A stretch of DNA of 64,000 nt from Oxalobacter formigenes. Its GTDB lineage: Bacteria; Pseudomonadota; Gammaproteobacteria; Burkholderiales; Burkholderiaceae_D. A model generated the notes under the pieces. That model was not told where the DNA came from. It saw only the letters and a list, made by a program, of their open reading frames with translations, and did not search any database. Below, in pieces: positions 8,639 through 17,826 of the stretch. Numbering within the stretch: position 1 is the stretch's first letter; every line of letters begins with the position of its first letter. Both the position numbers and the translations under genes were made by a program. The stretch covers positions 1,674,001 to 1,738,000 of the forward strand of contig NZ_CP018787.1 in NCBI RefSeq assembly GCF_002127965.1. The letters are read 5' to 3'.

Positions 8639-8666
8639 AAAAAAACCCCGCCCGGAAGCAGGGTTT
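8636..8666 (-). terminator. Terminator-like hairpin abutting the tail-collar start codon
   Basis: On the minus strand AAACCCTGC pairs with GCGGGGTTT (one T-G wobble) across a six-base loop, and the T-run leads directly into the ATG at 8638. A terminator this close to the start codon suggests attenuation or insulation. Confidence 0.6.
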
Positions 8667-9022
8667 GAATCAATCGGCTTTTTTCGGGCGCACTTCGCCC
8701 GACAGCTGTATTTTATCAAGCATTTTTTCTTCGGTCAGCCTGTGCAACACATTGATTGCAAAAAATAATCCGTCTTTAAAAACTGGCAAAAAAACAGAGA
8801 AAACAGCCTTGCAGCCCTTTAAATATCCTATTTTCGGATAAAACAACATTTTCGAAAATTTGCAAAATGTTGATAAAGTGCAAACACTTTTTCAGGGTGA
8901 CCACTATTCTTGACTTATGGAAAGAAACGGAACCGCTTCAAACAAAAGCCTATCTAACATAAGCCTGACCCGCTCCGTATTCAATGACCGTTTTTTTAAC
9001 ATACAGGAATAAAGGTGCAGCC
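8667..9022. other. Divergent intergenic region with inverted repeats
   Basis: No gene seen. Inverted repeats TATCC/GGATA (8825-8840), AACATTTT/AAAATGTT (8845-8871) and AAAGTG-caaa-CACTTT plus T-run (8875-8892) follow one another upstream of the RCC1-repeat gene. They may be operators or a small terminator. Confidence 0.45.
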
Positions 9023-10177
9023 ATGTCTCCTCACCGAACCAGCCTGATCAGCTTTCTATTGATTGCCTTCCTCCTCATTGCAGGAAAACCGGCATACGCC
9101 AATGAACCCGTTGGAAAACGCCTCTCGGCCGGTGCCACCCAAAGCCTTTACGTCGATCCTGAAGGGCAGCTCTGGGCATGGGGCAATGTCACCAACGGCA
9201 AAAAGAAAAGCGTCAAACCCGTCAAAATCATGGACAACGCCAAAAGCGTATCGGCCTCCACTGGCGTCAGTTACTCATACGCCGTCAAAAAAGACGGCAC
9301 GGCCTGGGCATGGGGAGACAACACCTTCGGCCAGATCATGCCGAACACCAATTCCTCGACCGCCTACATCTCCAGACCCGTCAAAGTCATGGATAACGTC
9401 CGCATCATCGAATCCGGCAACGCCACCGTCTTCGCCATCAAAAACGACAACACCCTGTGGGGTTGGGGCGCACCCGGCCGCAGGCGTGGCGACATCATAC
9501 ATGCCAACTCGTCCGTCCCGTCCAAAGTACTCGACAACGTCGCCATGGCCAGCACCTCCATCTCGCACACCATCGCCGTCGATGAAGACAACGTCTTCTG
9601 GGGCTGGGGCGACAACCGGTGTCCTTCATACCCGGAAAAACGGCATCTCCCGCTGAAAGTCAACCTCGACGCCCTGGGGGGCCGCAAAATCACCAGCATA
9701 TCCAATACCATGGGCCAGACCTTCGCCGTCACCTCCGACGGACTGCTCTGGCAATGGGGAGCCGACCGCAGGACACACCGCACATGCCTGACCGACAACA
9801 TGATCCGTCCCGTCCACATGCAAGGCATCGACCACGTCAAAGCCATCGCCCCGGGCAAGGATTATCTCCTGATCCTCAAAAAAGACGGTACTGTCTGGAG
9901 CTGGAACTGGGCGAAAAGTCCGCTCAGGCACATCCCGAAATACCGGCAGATCCCCCTGACCGGCATCATCGAAATCGCGGCTGGCGACCACCACTTCCTT
10001 GCCCTGAAAAAAGACGGCACCGTCTGGGCAGCCGGAGCCAACCAGTATGGCCAGCTCGGCAACGGCAGCACGAAATACAGCGATGTCCCCGTCAAGGTCG
10101 AACTGCCGCAGCAAATGATCTGGCACCAGACGGCAATGGACCTCTTCGCCGAATATGCCAGCGTCATGATCGACTGA
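9023..10177 (+). CDS. Exported RCC1-repeat protein
   Basis: 384 residues from the ATG at 9023, which has AAAGG upstream. Residues 1-27 are a clear Sec signal peptide (LISFLLIAFLLIAGKPAYA, cleavage after AYA). The mature protein is built of RCC1-type repeats of about 50 residues, each with a [LT]WAWG-like core (QLWAWGN, TAWAWGDNTFGQ, TLWGWGAPG, VFWGWGDN, LLWQWGADR, TVWSWNWA, TVWAAGANQYGQLGNG). RCC1 repeats fold into a seven-bladed propeller; about seven cores are visible. The partner is unknown. Divergent from the tail-collar gene and followed by a strong terminator, so likely monocistronic. Confidence 0.8.
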   Translation: MSPHRTSLISFLLIAFLLIAGKPAYANEPVGKRLSAGATQSLYVDPEGQLWAWGNVTNGKKKSVKPVKIMDNAKSVSASTGVSYSYAVKKDGTAWAWGDNTFGQIMPNTNSSTAYISRPVKVMDNVRIIESGNATVFAIKNDNTLWGWGAPGRRRGDIIHANSSVPSKVLDNVAMASTSISHTIAVDEDNVFWGWGDNRCPSYPEKRHLPLKVNLDALGGRKITSISNTMGQTFAVTSDGLLWQWGADRRTHRTCLTDNMIRPVHMQGIDHVKAIAPGKDYLLILKKDGTVWSWNWAKSPLRHIPKYRQIPLTGIIEIAAGDHHFLALKKDGTVWAAGANQYGQLGNGSTKYSDVPVKVELPQQMIWHQTAMDLFAEYASVMID

Positions 10178-10226
10178 AACCGGCCATCCGACCCGGAAAA
10201 TTGTCCTCATGGCAAAGCCGTAACAA

Positions 10227-10258
10227 AAAACGGGTGAAAAACATTTCTCACCCGTTTT
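10227..10258. terminator. Bidirectional terminator
   Basis: AAAACGGGTGA (10227-10237) pairs with TCACCCGTTTT (10248-10258), flanked by A-run and T-run. It separates the converging RCC1 and acetyltransferase genes. Confidence 0.88.
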
Positions 10259-10286
10259 GAAATACCCCCCAAGCGGCTTTCCATCC

Positions 10287-10769
10287 TCACAAGGTTTTCA
10301 AAAACAAAAGCGAATCCCGGTCCGGAAACACATAATCGATCGGCAATTCATCCCGGGTAATCTCAACAAACCCCATCTTGCGATAAAACGCATGCGAACG
10401 TGTCGCCACCCCCGGCGTATCCAGCACAAGCGACTCAAGACCGTTTTCAGCCGCACAATCCATCAGACGGGCAAACAAGCCGACAGACACCCCATATTCC
10501 TTCCCCCTGAACGATTTCGCCACAAAAAACTTCTTCATTACCCCACAGGCCTTTTCCCTCACCTGCAAGCCAAGCGTACCAATCACCCGGTTTTCACCGT
10601 CGATCGCCACCCAGAAACCACCGCCAGTGGCACCGTAATGGGTATCGATATCTTCCAGATCCGGCTGGTCAGCCAGCGTCAACCCCACCTTCGCCTCATC
10701 ATTTTCAATCGACAAAACCAGCGCAATCACCTGATCCCGGTACACATTCTCATAAGAAACGATCTTCAA
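10287..10769 (-). CDS. GNAT-family N-acetyltransferase
   Basis: 160 residues if started at the TTG at 10769, which follows GGAGG and gives the usual family N-terminus (KIVSYENVYRDQVIALVLSI). An upstream ATG pair near 10859 would add a 30-residue CPVC-containing leader. GNAT features: the beta-strand WVAIDGENRVIGTLGL, the acetyl-CoA loop region KKFFVAKSFRGKEYGVSVGL (Q/RxxGxG/A-like), and the C-terminal AFYRKMGFVEI. Substrate unknown. It diverges from the HD-hydrolase gene. Confidence 0.75.
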   Translation of the reverse strand: MKIVSYENVYRDQVIALVLSIENDEAKVGLTLADQPDLEDIDTHYGATGGGFWVAIDGENRVIGTLGLQVREKACGVMKKFFVAKSFRGKEYGVSVGLFARLMDCAAENGLESLVLDTPGVATRSHAFYRKMGFVEITRDELPIDYVFPDRDSLLFLKTL

Positions 10770-10999
10770 AAAACCTCCGCCCTTCAAAGTTCCTTCATCC
10801 TTTTCCATCAACCACATCCCGTCTGCAGAACAAACCGGACACACTGCTCCTTCCATCATATCCTGCTGAGTCCTGTTTACAAACAAACGAACTCACCTTA
10901 CCATCAAACCATGCCATCACACAGCCAGTCTGGCGTTCCACACCAACAGGCACAAACTCCCCTCCCGTACTGAAAAAAAGAAAACATAACAAAAGCAAA

Positions 11000-11590
11000 A
11001 TGGAACCACTCGAAAAACAGCTCGAATTCATCAAAGAAGCCGAAGGCCTGAAATCCGTCGTGCGCGAAGCATGGGCGTCAACCGGACGCCGGGAAAGCAC
11101 GGCCGAACATTCATGGCGACTGGCCCTTTTGGCCGGACTCCTTGCGCCCTCATTCAACGTCGATATCGGCAAAACCCTCATGATGTGTCTCATCCACGAT
11201 CTGGGAGAACTCTACATCGGCGACATATCAGCCGCCGCCCTTCCTGACGAAACCGGAAAACATCTCGCCGAGGAACGCGACGTCAAACACGTCCTGTCCC
11301 TGTTGCCAACCGAACAGAAAGAAACACTTTTCGCACTCTGGCAGGAATACAATGACAATACCAGCCCTGAAGCCCGGCTCGTCAAGGCGCTGGACAAAGC
11401 CGAAACCATCATCCAGCACAATCAGGGAAAAAATCCCCCGGACTTCGACTACGAATTCAATCTCGAGTATGGAAAGCCCTACTTCACCGGCCATCCCCTC
11501 CTGCGACAACTGCGCGACATACTCGACACGGAAACCGCCAGCCATGTCCGGGAAAAGACAGGTGCTCACGGAAAACAAGTAGAACCGTGA
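11000..11590 (+). CDS. HD-domain hydrolase (YfbR/HDDC2-like nucleotidase)
   Basis: 196 residues. HD-superfamily metal ligands are visible in order: STAEHSWRLALLA, then MCLIHDLGELYIGD, then KALDKAETIIQ. This arrangement is that of the YfbR/HDDC2 group, whose characterised members are 5'-deoxynucleotidases; the substrate here is inferred from family only. No signal peptide, so cytoplasmic. The ribosome site is weak. Transcribed alone, with 320 bases to the converging autotransporter gene. Confidence 0.75.
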   Translation: MEPLEKQLEFIKEAEGLKSVVREAWASTGRRESTAEHSWRLALLAGLLAPSFNVDIGKTLMMCLIHDLGELYIGDISAAALPDETGKHLAEERDVKHVLSLLPTEQKETLFALWQEYNDNTSPEARLVKALDKAETIIQHNQGKNPPDFDYEFNLEYGKPYFTGHPLLRQLRDILDTETASHVREKTGAHGKQVEP

Positions 11591-11844
11591 TCAGACTCAG
11601 GCGAAAACAAAACAAACAATCTTGAGACAGCAAGCGGTACAAAATCCGGGAAAACGATATGTTCAACATCGTGATCCCATCGGCCTTCCCCGTCAGGCCG
11701 AATCCGCACAGCAAAACCAGCCGATTTCAAAAACCGGTTTCATCAGAGACAAACATCAAAACAAACACCTGTCTTCCCCATTCACATCCCGGATAAACAG
11801 GCCGTCCATACCGTAAAAAAGGAACTGACCGATCCCACAAAAAA
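11591..11844. other. Intergenic region, nothing recognised
   Basis: About 250 bases between the HD hydrolase stop and the autotransporter terminator with no credible gene or strong hairpin. Confidence 0.5.
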
Positions 11845-11862
11845 GCCCTCTGAAAAGAGGGC
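11838..11862 (-). terminator. Terminator of the autotransporter gene
   Basis: GCCCTCT (11845-11851), loop GAAA, AGAGGGC (11856-11862); on the minus strand a TTTTTT run follows. Lies 50 bp beyond the stop of the gene at 11914. Confidence 0.88.
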
Positions 11863-11913
11863 ATTGAAACAGGACAAACTTTTATATCAAAAAACCATCA
11901 GTAAGCCAATGAC

Positions 11914-14901
11914 CTAAAACGCATAATTCACCATCACCCGTCCGGCAACCCCTTCCCGCTGCCCGACAACCCCCTTCACTGCCGCGTCCACCGTCCAGCC
12001 ACTGGTTTTCCCCGGCTTGAACTGAATGCCGATTTCACCCACACCGGAGTCCCCCTTCATCGACAGCTCCTCCAGATTCAGGCCATAAACCGTTCCCTTT
12101 GCCGTGCCGGAAAACTCATGCTCCCATGCCAGTCCGACATACGGCGTAAACTGCTTGTTCCCGGTAAAATTCAGCCGGGCGCCCAATTTCGTGCGATGAC
12201 TGTCGATATCGTCGAAATGATACGGATCGTCCGCCACACTCGCGTCATATCCTTTCAGACGCGTCCACTGATACGCGGCAGACACATCCAGACTCATCCT
12301 GCCACCCAAAGCCGTCACATAACCCGCCCCGACACCGGCCCCAACATACGTCGCCGTCGCATCGTAAGCTCCGCGCTTGCCTTCAGCACTATATAAATTG
12401 CTTTTGAAATCCGTATTCACACGCCCGAGCTTCGCATTCACCTGCCCGTAAGCGCCCTTTAAAAACCCTTCATTCTGCTGATATTTCGCCATCAGGCCAA
12501 AGCCATAATAATGCGACTTGCCATCCCCTTTGGCCTCACGCGTACGGTCGTCGATACTGCCCCAGCCCGCTTCCACATACGCACTGCCGATCACATCATG
12601 ATCTTTCGAGCCATCCAGTTTTGCCGCCACACCCAGCAAAACGCTCTGGCCGCTGGCAGAAGAACTGCTTGTACTCCCCGTATCGTAGCGGAAATCCCCG
12701 GCCGACATCGCCCCATAAAAACCCGCACCCCGGCTTGACGACACCTCCATCGCCCGGTCCAGTCCGTCACCCAGCGCAAAATCCGTGCCCTGATTCAAAA
12801 ACCCCATCGTCGCCATCCGGCCCGTCGAAAACACACTCGTCGACTGTTTGACCGCCACCACATCCTTCACCACCGCCGACATATTGCCGGAATCATCCAG
12901 ATTCAAATCGATCCTGTATTCGAGCGAAACCCCCTGAACCCCGCTGATCTCCTTCTGCTTCGCCCCCGTCATATCGATACCGGCGTCATTGCTGATCAGC
13001 GTCACACCGCTGCCGATATCCAGAACAGGCGCGCCCGCTGCCACCGCAATACTGATATTGCTGTTGGACAGATCCGTCCTGTTATTGTCCAGCAAGGTCA
13101 AAAGCGCTTGCCCACCCGCGCTTCTCATTCGCATCATCGACGGCGTCACGATAAACTGGAAATTCTCGAAATCCGCCACATTCTGCGCAACCTGTCCGGA
13201 CGTCCATATCTGCAAGGTATTGCCCGTCTTCACATCCACACCCGAATCCGGTGCATCCGTGAAACCGCCATACAGGAAAGCATCCCTGATATCCGCATTA
13301 CCCTTGATCACCACCGTATTGCCCGTTGCGTTGCCCTTGCCTTTAACGGCATAGCCTCCGACAATCTTGCCCGTCACCTTCCCATCCGTCACCGTGACCG
13401 TATTGCCCGTCGCACTGCCATCGAACGACCTTCCGCCCGTCACGTCGCCCGATACCAGCACCCCCGTCAGATCGACCGCATTGCCTGTGGCATTTCCCGA
13501 AAAAGCCGACCCGCCATAAACATGGGAAACCGAGCCTTCCGTCATCGTGACCTTATTTCCCGAAACAAGTGACGTGCCTTTCTCATCCAGACCGCCATAA
13601 AGCAGGCTGACCGTGCTTTTATCGGCAATCACACTGTTATTTGAAACGCTCGCACCGGCCAGAGAACCAAAACCATACCCTCCGGAAACCGTACCCGCCA
13701 TGGCCGTCACCTGATCCAGCGTCACCGTATTGCCCGTCACAACCCCTGCTGCAACCGCACCGGAAACGTCACCGCCCACCGTTTTGCCGCGAACCGACAC
13801 GGAATTGCCGGTAGCATTCCCGGAAACCGACACACCGCCCGCAACAGCCCCCGTCACATCCGTGTCAACCAGATCAATCCTGTTGCCCGACACCGTTTTC
13901 GAACCGGTCGTGAAACCGCCATAAACATCCCCTGCGACCGTACTGCCGGAAATCCCGACCATATTGCCGTCCACACTGCCGGAAACTGATTGTCCGCCCG
14001 TCACACTTCCCGCCATTTTCGTGCCATCGGCAATTACCCGGTTCCCAGACACCGTGCCCGCCCCTTCTCCCCTGCCGCCGACAACCTCCTTGCCGACCGA
14101 GCCGCCTGACACGATAACCTGATTATTCAATACATTCCCGCCGGAAGAAATACCGCCGAAAGCAATCCCCTTGGACACCGTATTGACCAGCGTCACCGAA
14201 TTGCCTGATACCGAACCGGACCCGTCACCATAACCGGCATAAATCTCGTCACCAACCGTACTGCCGCTTACCAGTACATGATTATTCGACACATTACCAT
14301 TACCGAGCGAAGCGCCACCCATCAGGTCGGTTCCCACCGAACTGTTCTCAATCGTCACCCGATTGTCCCGCGCATCCCCACCCGTACTGAAACCGCCCAG
14401 AACCGAAAGCCAGACATCCACGCCATTTTTGAGCGACACCGAATTGCCGACCGCACTGCCGTTACCTTCCGTATCCGCGCCATAAACCGTGCCGACATGA
14501 ATGGCGCCGTCAATAAACACCTGATTTGCCCTTGCGTCCGTATCCCCGCTAATGCCACCCATGACATACTGGCTGACACCAGCCTTCGCATACACCGTAT
14601 TGTTTTCGACGGTTTTGTCCGTCGACATACCCCCGAACATGCTGCCGTCCACCTTTCCGATATTCGTTACCGTATTGCCCGACGCAGCATCGGGGAAAAG
14701 CGCGCTGCCCGCCATCAGCGGATTGGAACGCAAGGGACCGGATTCATAGACAATATTTTCGGCATGAGCAACAGGCGACACCATAATGGACAACATCAGC
14801 GCCGCAACAATCGCATTCGGGCGGAAGAGAATGGAATCCTTGCCGGATTCCGGCGAAACAGAGTGAGACATTTTTTGGGGTATAGGCTTGAAGGAATCCA
14901 T
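11914..14901 (-). CDS. Autotransporter outer-membrane beta-barrel protein
   Basis: 995 residues. An extended signal peptide occupies about residues 1-47 (AIVAALMLSIMVSPVAHA). The passenger, about residues 50-680, is a series of degenerate glycine- and asparagine-rich repeats in which SGNxV/TGNxV alternates with GGxxxxG, expected to form a beta-helix. The last 270 residues are an autotransporter barrel (GAMSAGDFRYDTG, YVGAGVGAGYVTALGGRMSL, PYVGLAWEHEFSG) ending in the aromatic-terminated strand MVNYAF. AGGAGG lies upstream of the ATG. Type V secretion; probable surface adhesin, ligand unknown. A terminator follows. Confidence 0.88.
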   Translation of the reverse strand: MDSFKPIPQKMSHSVSPESGKDSILFRPNAIVAALMLSIMVSPVAHAENIVYESGPLRSNPLMAGSALFPDAASGNTVTNIGKVDGSMFGGMSTDKTVENNTVYAKAGVSQYVMGGISGDTDARANQVFIDGAIHVGTVYGADTEGNGSAVGNSVSLKNGVDVWLSVLGGFSTGGDARDNRVTIENSSVGTDLMGGASLGNGNVSNNHVLVSGSTVGDEIYAGYGDGSGSVSGNSVTLVNTVSKGIAFGGISSGGNVLNNQVIVSGGSVGKEVVGGRGEGAGTVSGNRVIADGTKMAGSVTGGQSVSGSVDGNMVGISGSTVAGDVYGGFTTGSKTVSGNRIDLVDTDVTGAVAGGVSVSGNATGNSVSVRGKTVGGDVSGAVAAGVVTGNTVTLDQVTAMAGTVSGGYGFGSLAGASVSNNSVIADKSTVSLLYGGLDEKGTSLVSGNKVTMTEGSVSHVYGGSAFSGNATGNAVDLTGVLVSGDVTGGRSFDGSATGNTVTVTDGKVTGKIVGGYAVKGKGNATGNTVVIKGNADIRDAFLYGGFTDAPDSGVDVKTGNTLQIWTSGQVAQNVADFENFQFIVTPSMMRMRSAGGQALLTLLDNNRTDLSNSNISIAVAAGAPVLDIGSGVTLISNDAGIDMTGAKQKEISGVQGVSLEYRIDLNLDDSGNMSAVVKDVVAVKQSTSVFSTGRMATMGFLNQGTDFALGDGLDRAMEVSSSRGAGFYGAMSAGDFRYDTGSTSSSSASGQSVLLGVAAKLDGSKDHDVIGSAYVEAGWGSIDDRTREAKGDGKSHYYGFGLMAKYQQNEGFLKGAYGQVNAKLGRVNTDFKSNLYSAEGKRGAYDATATYVGAGVGAGYVTALGGRMSLDVSAAYQWTRLKGYDASVADDPYHFDDIDSHRTKLGARLNFTGNKQFTPYVGLAWEHEFSGTAKGTVYGLNLEELSMKGDSGVGEIGIQFKPGKTSGWTVDAAVKGVVGQREGVAGRVMVNYAF

Positions 14902-15356
14902 GATATTCCTCCTGAAAAACCGTTAACAAGCTGTTTAAATATGTTTATTTTACTCCAATTAGTTTCCTTAAAGAAACATTTTCCCATTGAGTGACAGAAA
15001 AAATTGTAACAAGGATATTTTTAAACCCCGACATAAAAAACCGGCTACCTGAAAAAAACAAAACCGCCCAATAAATTCATTAAAAAACAAATACCTGAAA
15101 AGAAAAAATCCCCAGAAAAATGCTATGAAATTGCAATGAAAACGATCCTCGGGACGAACACCAGAACCAGGCGAACCGCAGGCAAACATCATCTGCCTGA
15201 CACTTCCCATCCCGACACGATCACCTTTTTAATAAACAGGCTGACCGAAGAAAAACAGCCTGTTACCATCTTTACCGGCGCGCCAACAATTCGCTGTACT
15301 GGATTAACTGACCACTTCCCTTCACGGAAAGTGACGGGAGCTTATTGGGAGATATC
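14902..15356. other. Divergent intergenic region
   Basis: 455 AT-rich bases between the autotransporter and the second tail-collar gene. No gene. Just before the collar gene the leader carries CACTTCC...GGAAAGTG and the string ACGGGAGCTT, also present in the leader at 6696-6705, followed by the GGGAG ribosome site. Confidence 0.5.
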
Positions 15357-16811
15357 ATGAATACACCAACACAAGGCAAAACCGGCGCAACAGTCCCGCA
15401 AAACGACTTCAAACCCTTCGCCACGAATAGAGATGCCAACATCATCGGACAGGCCGAATACGAAACACTCGCCGCATTGGGCAACGGCTTTGCAAAAGGA
15501 CTGGCAAAATCGTCCGAACTGAACAAGGTCATGCGGCAAAGCTCGTCCATCACAGCCGCCCTCGCGCGGTTTGCCGCCGCCAAAACCGGAGAAGCCCTCC
15601 TTGACAACGGCGACATCGACAGCCTCTGCCGGCAAATCGAAACCGCGATCGGTTCGGTTTCGTCCCTGTTGATCGCCGAAGCACAAGGATCGGCAGACGC
15701 ATTGACCGCGCACTTCACTCCAGAAGTTAAAGAACTGGAAAACGGCCTTACGGTACACGTGCGTGCCAGGGAAAAAAATACGGGAACCAGCCCGAGCTTC
15801 AATGCCGATGAAACCGGAGCGAAACCCGTCGTCAAGGGCAACAACCTGCCGCTGGCAATCGGTGACATCGCCGGAGCGGGACACTGGCTTGAAATGCAAT
15901 ACGATGAAGCACTGGACAAATGGGTGCTTCAAAACCCGGCCAAAGGCATCACGCCGCAAAGTGGAGTACCAATCGGAACCATCGAATACTTCGCCATGCC
16001 AACCCCACCGGCTGGTTACCTGAAAGCAGACGGCGCGGCCGTGGGACGACAAACGTATCCGGAACTGTTTGAAACAATCGGGACGACCTTCGGGGAAGGC
16101 GATGGATCGACCACGTTCAACCTGCCTGACCTGATCGACCGGTTTGCGCAAGGGAGCAAGACGCCGGGGCAGAAGATCGAGGCGGGGCTGCCAACTTTTC
16201 AGGCGAAATTGGTATCAAGACCGTTTGGCGATAGTGTAAATCCCGGAAGTATATGGGGTATCGGAAATGCTGCTGTAACGAAATTGGCAAGTGGCAGTAT
16301 TATTTTGAATGCCGGTGTTGGAAGTCAGACATCCAACGGCGATGTAACGACAATAGATGCATCACGTTCAAATCCCATCTACGGCGCATCCAATACTGTC
16401 CAGCCGCCTGCCTTGACCCTGCTGCCCTGCATCAAGGCCTTCGATGCCGCGACGAACCCCGGCCTGATCGACATCACCGAGCTGGCCAATGAGGTCGCAA
16501 CCCACAAACATGTCACCGAAACGTTCAACGACGGTACGAACTGGTACCGGAAATGGTCGGATGGCTGGGTGGAACAGGGAGGAACCACATCCGGAAACAA
16601 TACCCCGCAAATTAACCTGCTCGTTCCCATGCAGGATGCCAATTACTTTGTAACACGATCCATCATATCCGGCTATGACAGCAACGTTACCTCTGCAAAG
16701 ACATGGACAGCCGTCACTACCGTAACGGCCACACAAATCGGCTGGTTCAGTGACGCTGCAAACCAGCAATCGAACAGATGGTATGTATCCGGATGGGCAG
16801 CATCGGCATAA
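15357..16811 (+). CDS. Phage tail-collar domain protein (second orphan tail fibre)
   Basis: 484 residues from the ATG at 15357, which has GGGAG five bases upstream. The N-terminal 200 residues differ from the paralogue at 7442-8638 and resemble a fibre attachment and stalk (LAALGNGFAKGLAKSSELNK). The collar domain (IGTIEYFAMPTPPAGYLKADG, then TTFNLPDLIDRFAQG) and the tip (NWYRKWSDGWVEQGG) are closely similar to the paralogue, including ALTLLPCIKAFDAATNPGL. No other structural phage genes lie nearby. Likely an orphan or exchangeable tail-fibre gene, possibly part of a dispersed prophage or tailocin. Confidence 0.78.
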   Translation: MNTPTQGKTGATVPQNDFKPFATNRDANIIGQAEYETLAALGNGFAKGLAKSSELNKVMRQSSSITAALARFAAAKTGEALLDNGDIDSLCRQIETAIGSVSSLLIAEAQGSADALTAHFTPEVKELENGLTVHVRAREKNTGTSPSFNADETGAKPVVKGNNLPLAIGDIAGAGHWLEMQYDEALDKWVLQNPAKGITPQSGVPIGTIEYFAMPTPPAGYLKADGAAVGRQTYPELFETIGTTFGEGDGSTTFNLPDLIDRFAQGSKTPGQKIEAGLPTFQAKLVSRPFGDSVNPGSIWGIGNAAVTKLASGSIILNAGVGSQTSNGDVTTIDASRSNPIYGASNTVQPPALTLLPCIKAFDAATNPGLIDITELANEVATHKHVTETFNDGTNWYRKWSDGWVEQGGTTSGNNTPQINLLVPMQDANYFVTRSIISGYDSNVTSAKTWTAVTTVTATQIGWFSDAANQQSNRWYVSGWAASA

Positions 16812-16841
16812 TCAGGAAAGCCACCATAAAGATGTGAAAAA

Positions 16842-16862
16842 AGCGCACCATACAGGTGCGCT
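16842..16862 (+). terminator. Hairpin after the tail-collar gene
   Basis: AGCGCACC (16842-16849), loop ATACA, GGTGCGCT (16855-16862), then a weak T-containing tail (CTTACTGTTC). Confidence 0.65.
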
Positions 16863-16940
16863 CTTACTGTTCAATCCCTTCTTCTGCCTCTTGAATCAAA
16901 GACAGATCACATTCCACCTGACATATCGTTCAAACCATAA

Positions 16941-16966
16941 AAAAGCCGTTCAAATGAACGGCTTTT
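16941..16966. terminator. Bidirectional terminator
   Basis: GCCGTTC (16945-16951), loop AAAT, GAACGGC (16956-16962), flanked by A-run and T-run; between the converging collar and methyltransferase genes. Confidence 0.88.
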
Positions 16967-16989
16967 TCAATCAAGCTTCAAAATACCCC

Positions 16990-17760
16990 TCAAGGCATAA
17001 CCGGCTTCTCCGCCGAAAACCGCAATCGCACATAATCGGCAACCCATGTCCCGTCCGCCTGCATCAACTTCGGCTTGCAGTGTTCGATCACGTCATTGAC
17101 AAAGTCTTCCCGGTTTTCCGCATCAAACGAGGCCAGAAAATCCTTCGCAAACGTCGAGACCCAGCCCCCCACGTCCCCCGGCAAAGGCGTCGGCCGCTCA
17201 AACAGTTCAATCGATTCCACGACAAAACCAGCACCTTCCAGCAACTTCTTCGTTTCAGGAACATCCAGAAAATGCCAGGGCTTCGGCAAGGCATACCCAT
17301 CCAGACCCCGGCGGCCAAACGCATATTCAATCCCTTCCCGGATGGCCTTCACATTCCCCTTGCCGCCACATTCCACCACAAAACGGCCGCCCGCTTTCAG
17401 CGCCCGGAAAACCCCCGCCATCACCTTGTCAAGATGCACCATCCAGTGCAGGGCCGCATTCGAAAAAACCGCATCGAACTCCGACTCGAACGTCAGCGCC
17501 TCGGCGTTCATCACACGGGCATCGACCCCGCGCGCTTTTGCCGCCGCCACCAGTTCACGGGAAGAATCCACCCCGACAACCTCACACCCCATCAAAATCA
17601 TCTGCTGCGCCAGATACCCGTCCCCACAGCCTACATCCAGAATCCGCTCATGAAACTTCGGTGCCAAAAGCCGAAGCACCGGCATCCCCAGCTCGGAAAC
17701 AAAACGCGCCTCTTTGGCATAAGAATCCGCATCCCACGTCTGCATCAATTTTGAAACCAT
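16990..17760 (-). CDS. Class I SAM-dependent methyltransferase
   Basis: 256 residues from the ATG at 17760 (GGGG five bases upstream; a GTG two codons earlier is possible). Methyltransferase motif I is ILDVGCGDGYLAQQM, motif II region VVGVDSSRELVAAAK, and the motif III/IV region FDAVFSNAALHWM, as in the methyltransferase_11/25 families (trans-aconitate- or BioC-like). The substrate cannot be read from sequence. The neighbouring gene 17827-18579 is a full-length paralogue in the same orientation (gap about 66 bp), so the pair is a tandem duplication. Confidence 0.78.
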   Translation of the reverse strand: MVSKLMQTWDADSYAKEARFVSELGMPVLRLLAPKFHERILDVGCGDGYLAQQMILMGCEVVGVDSSRELVAAAKARGVDARVMNAEALTFESEFDAVFSNAALHWMVHLDKVMAGVFRALKAGGRFVVECGGKGNVKAIREGIEYAFGRRGLDGYALPKPWHFLDVPETKKLLEGAGFVVESIELFERPTPLPGDVGGWVSTFAKDFLASFDAENREDFVNDVIEHCKPKLMQADGTWVADYVRLRFSAEKPVMP

Positions 17761-17826
17761 GCTCACCCCGGTAAAAAGAAAAACCTACACACACGCCTTG
17801 CCATTCAAACCGCAAAAATCCCTTCA

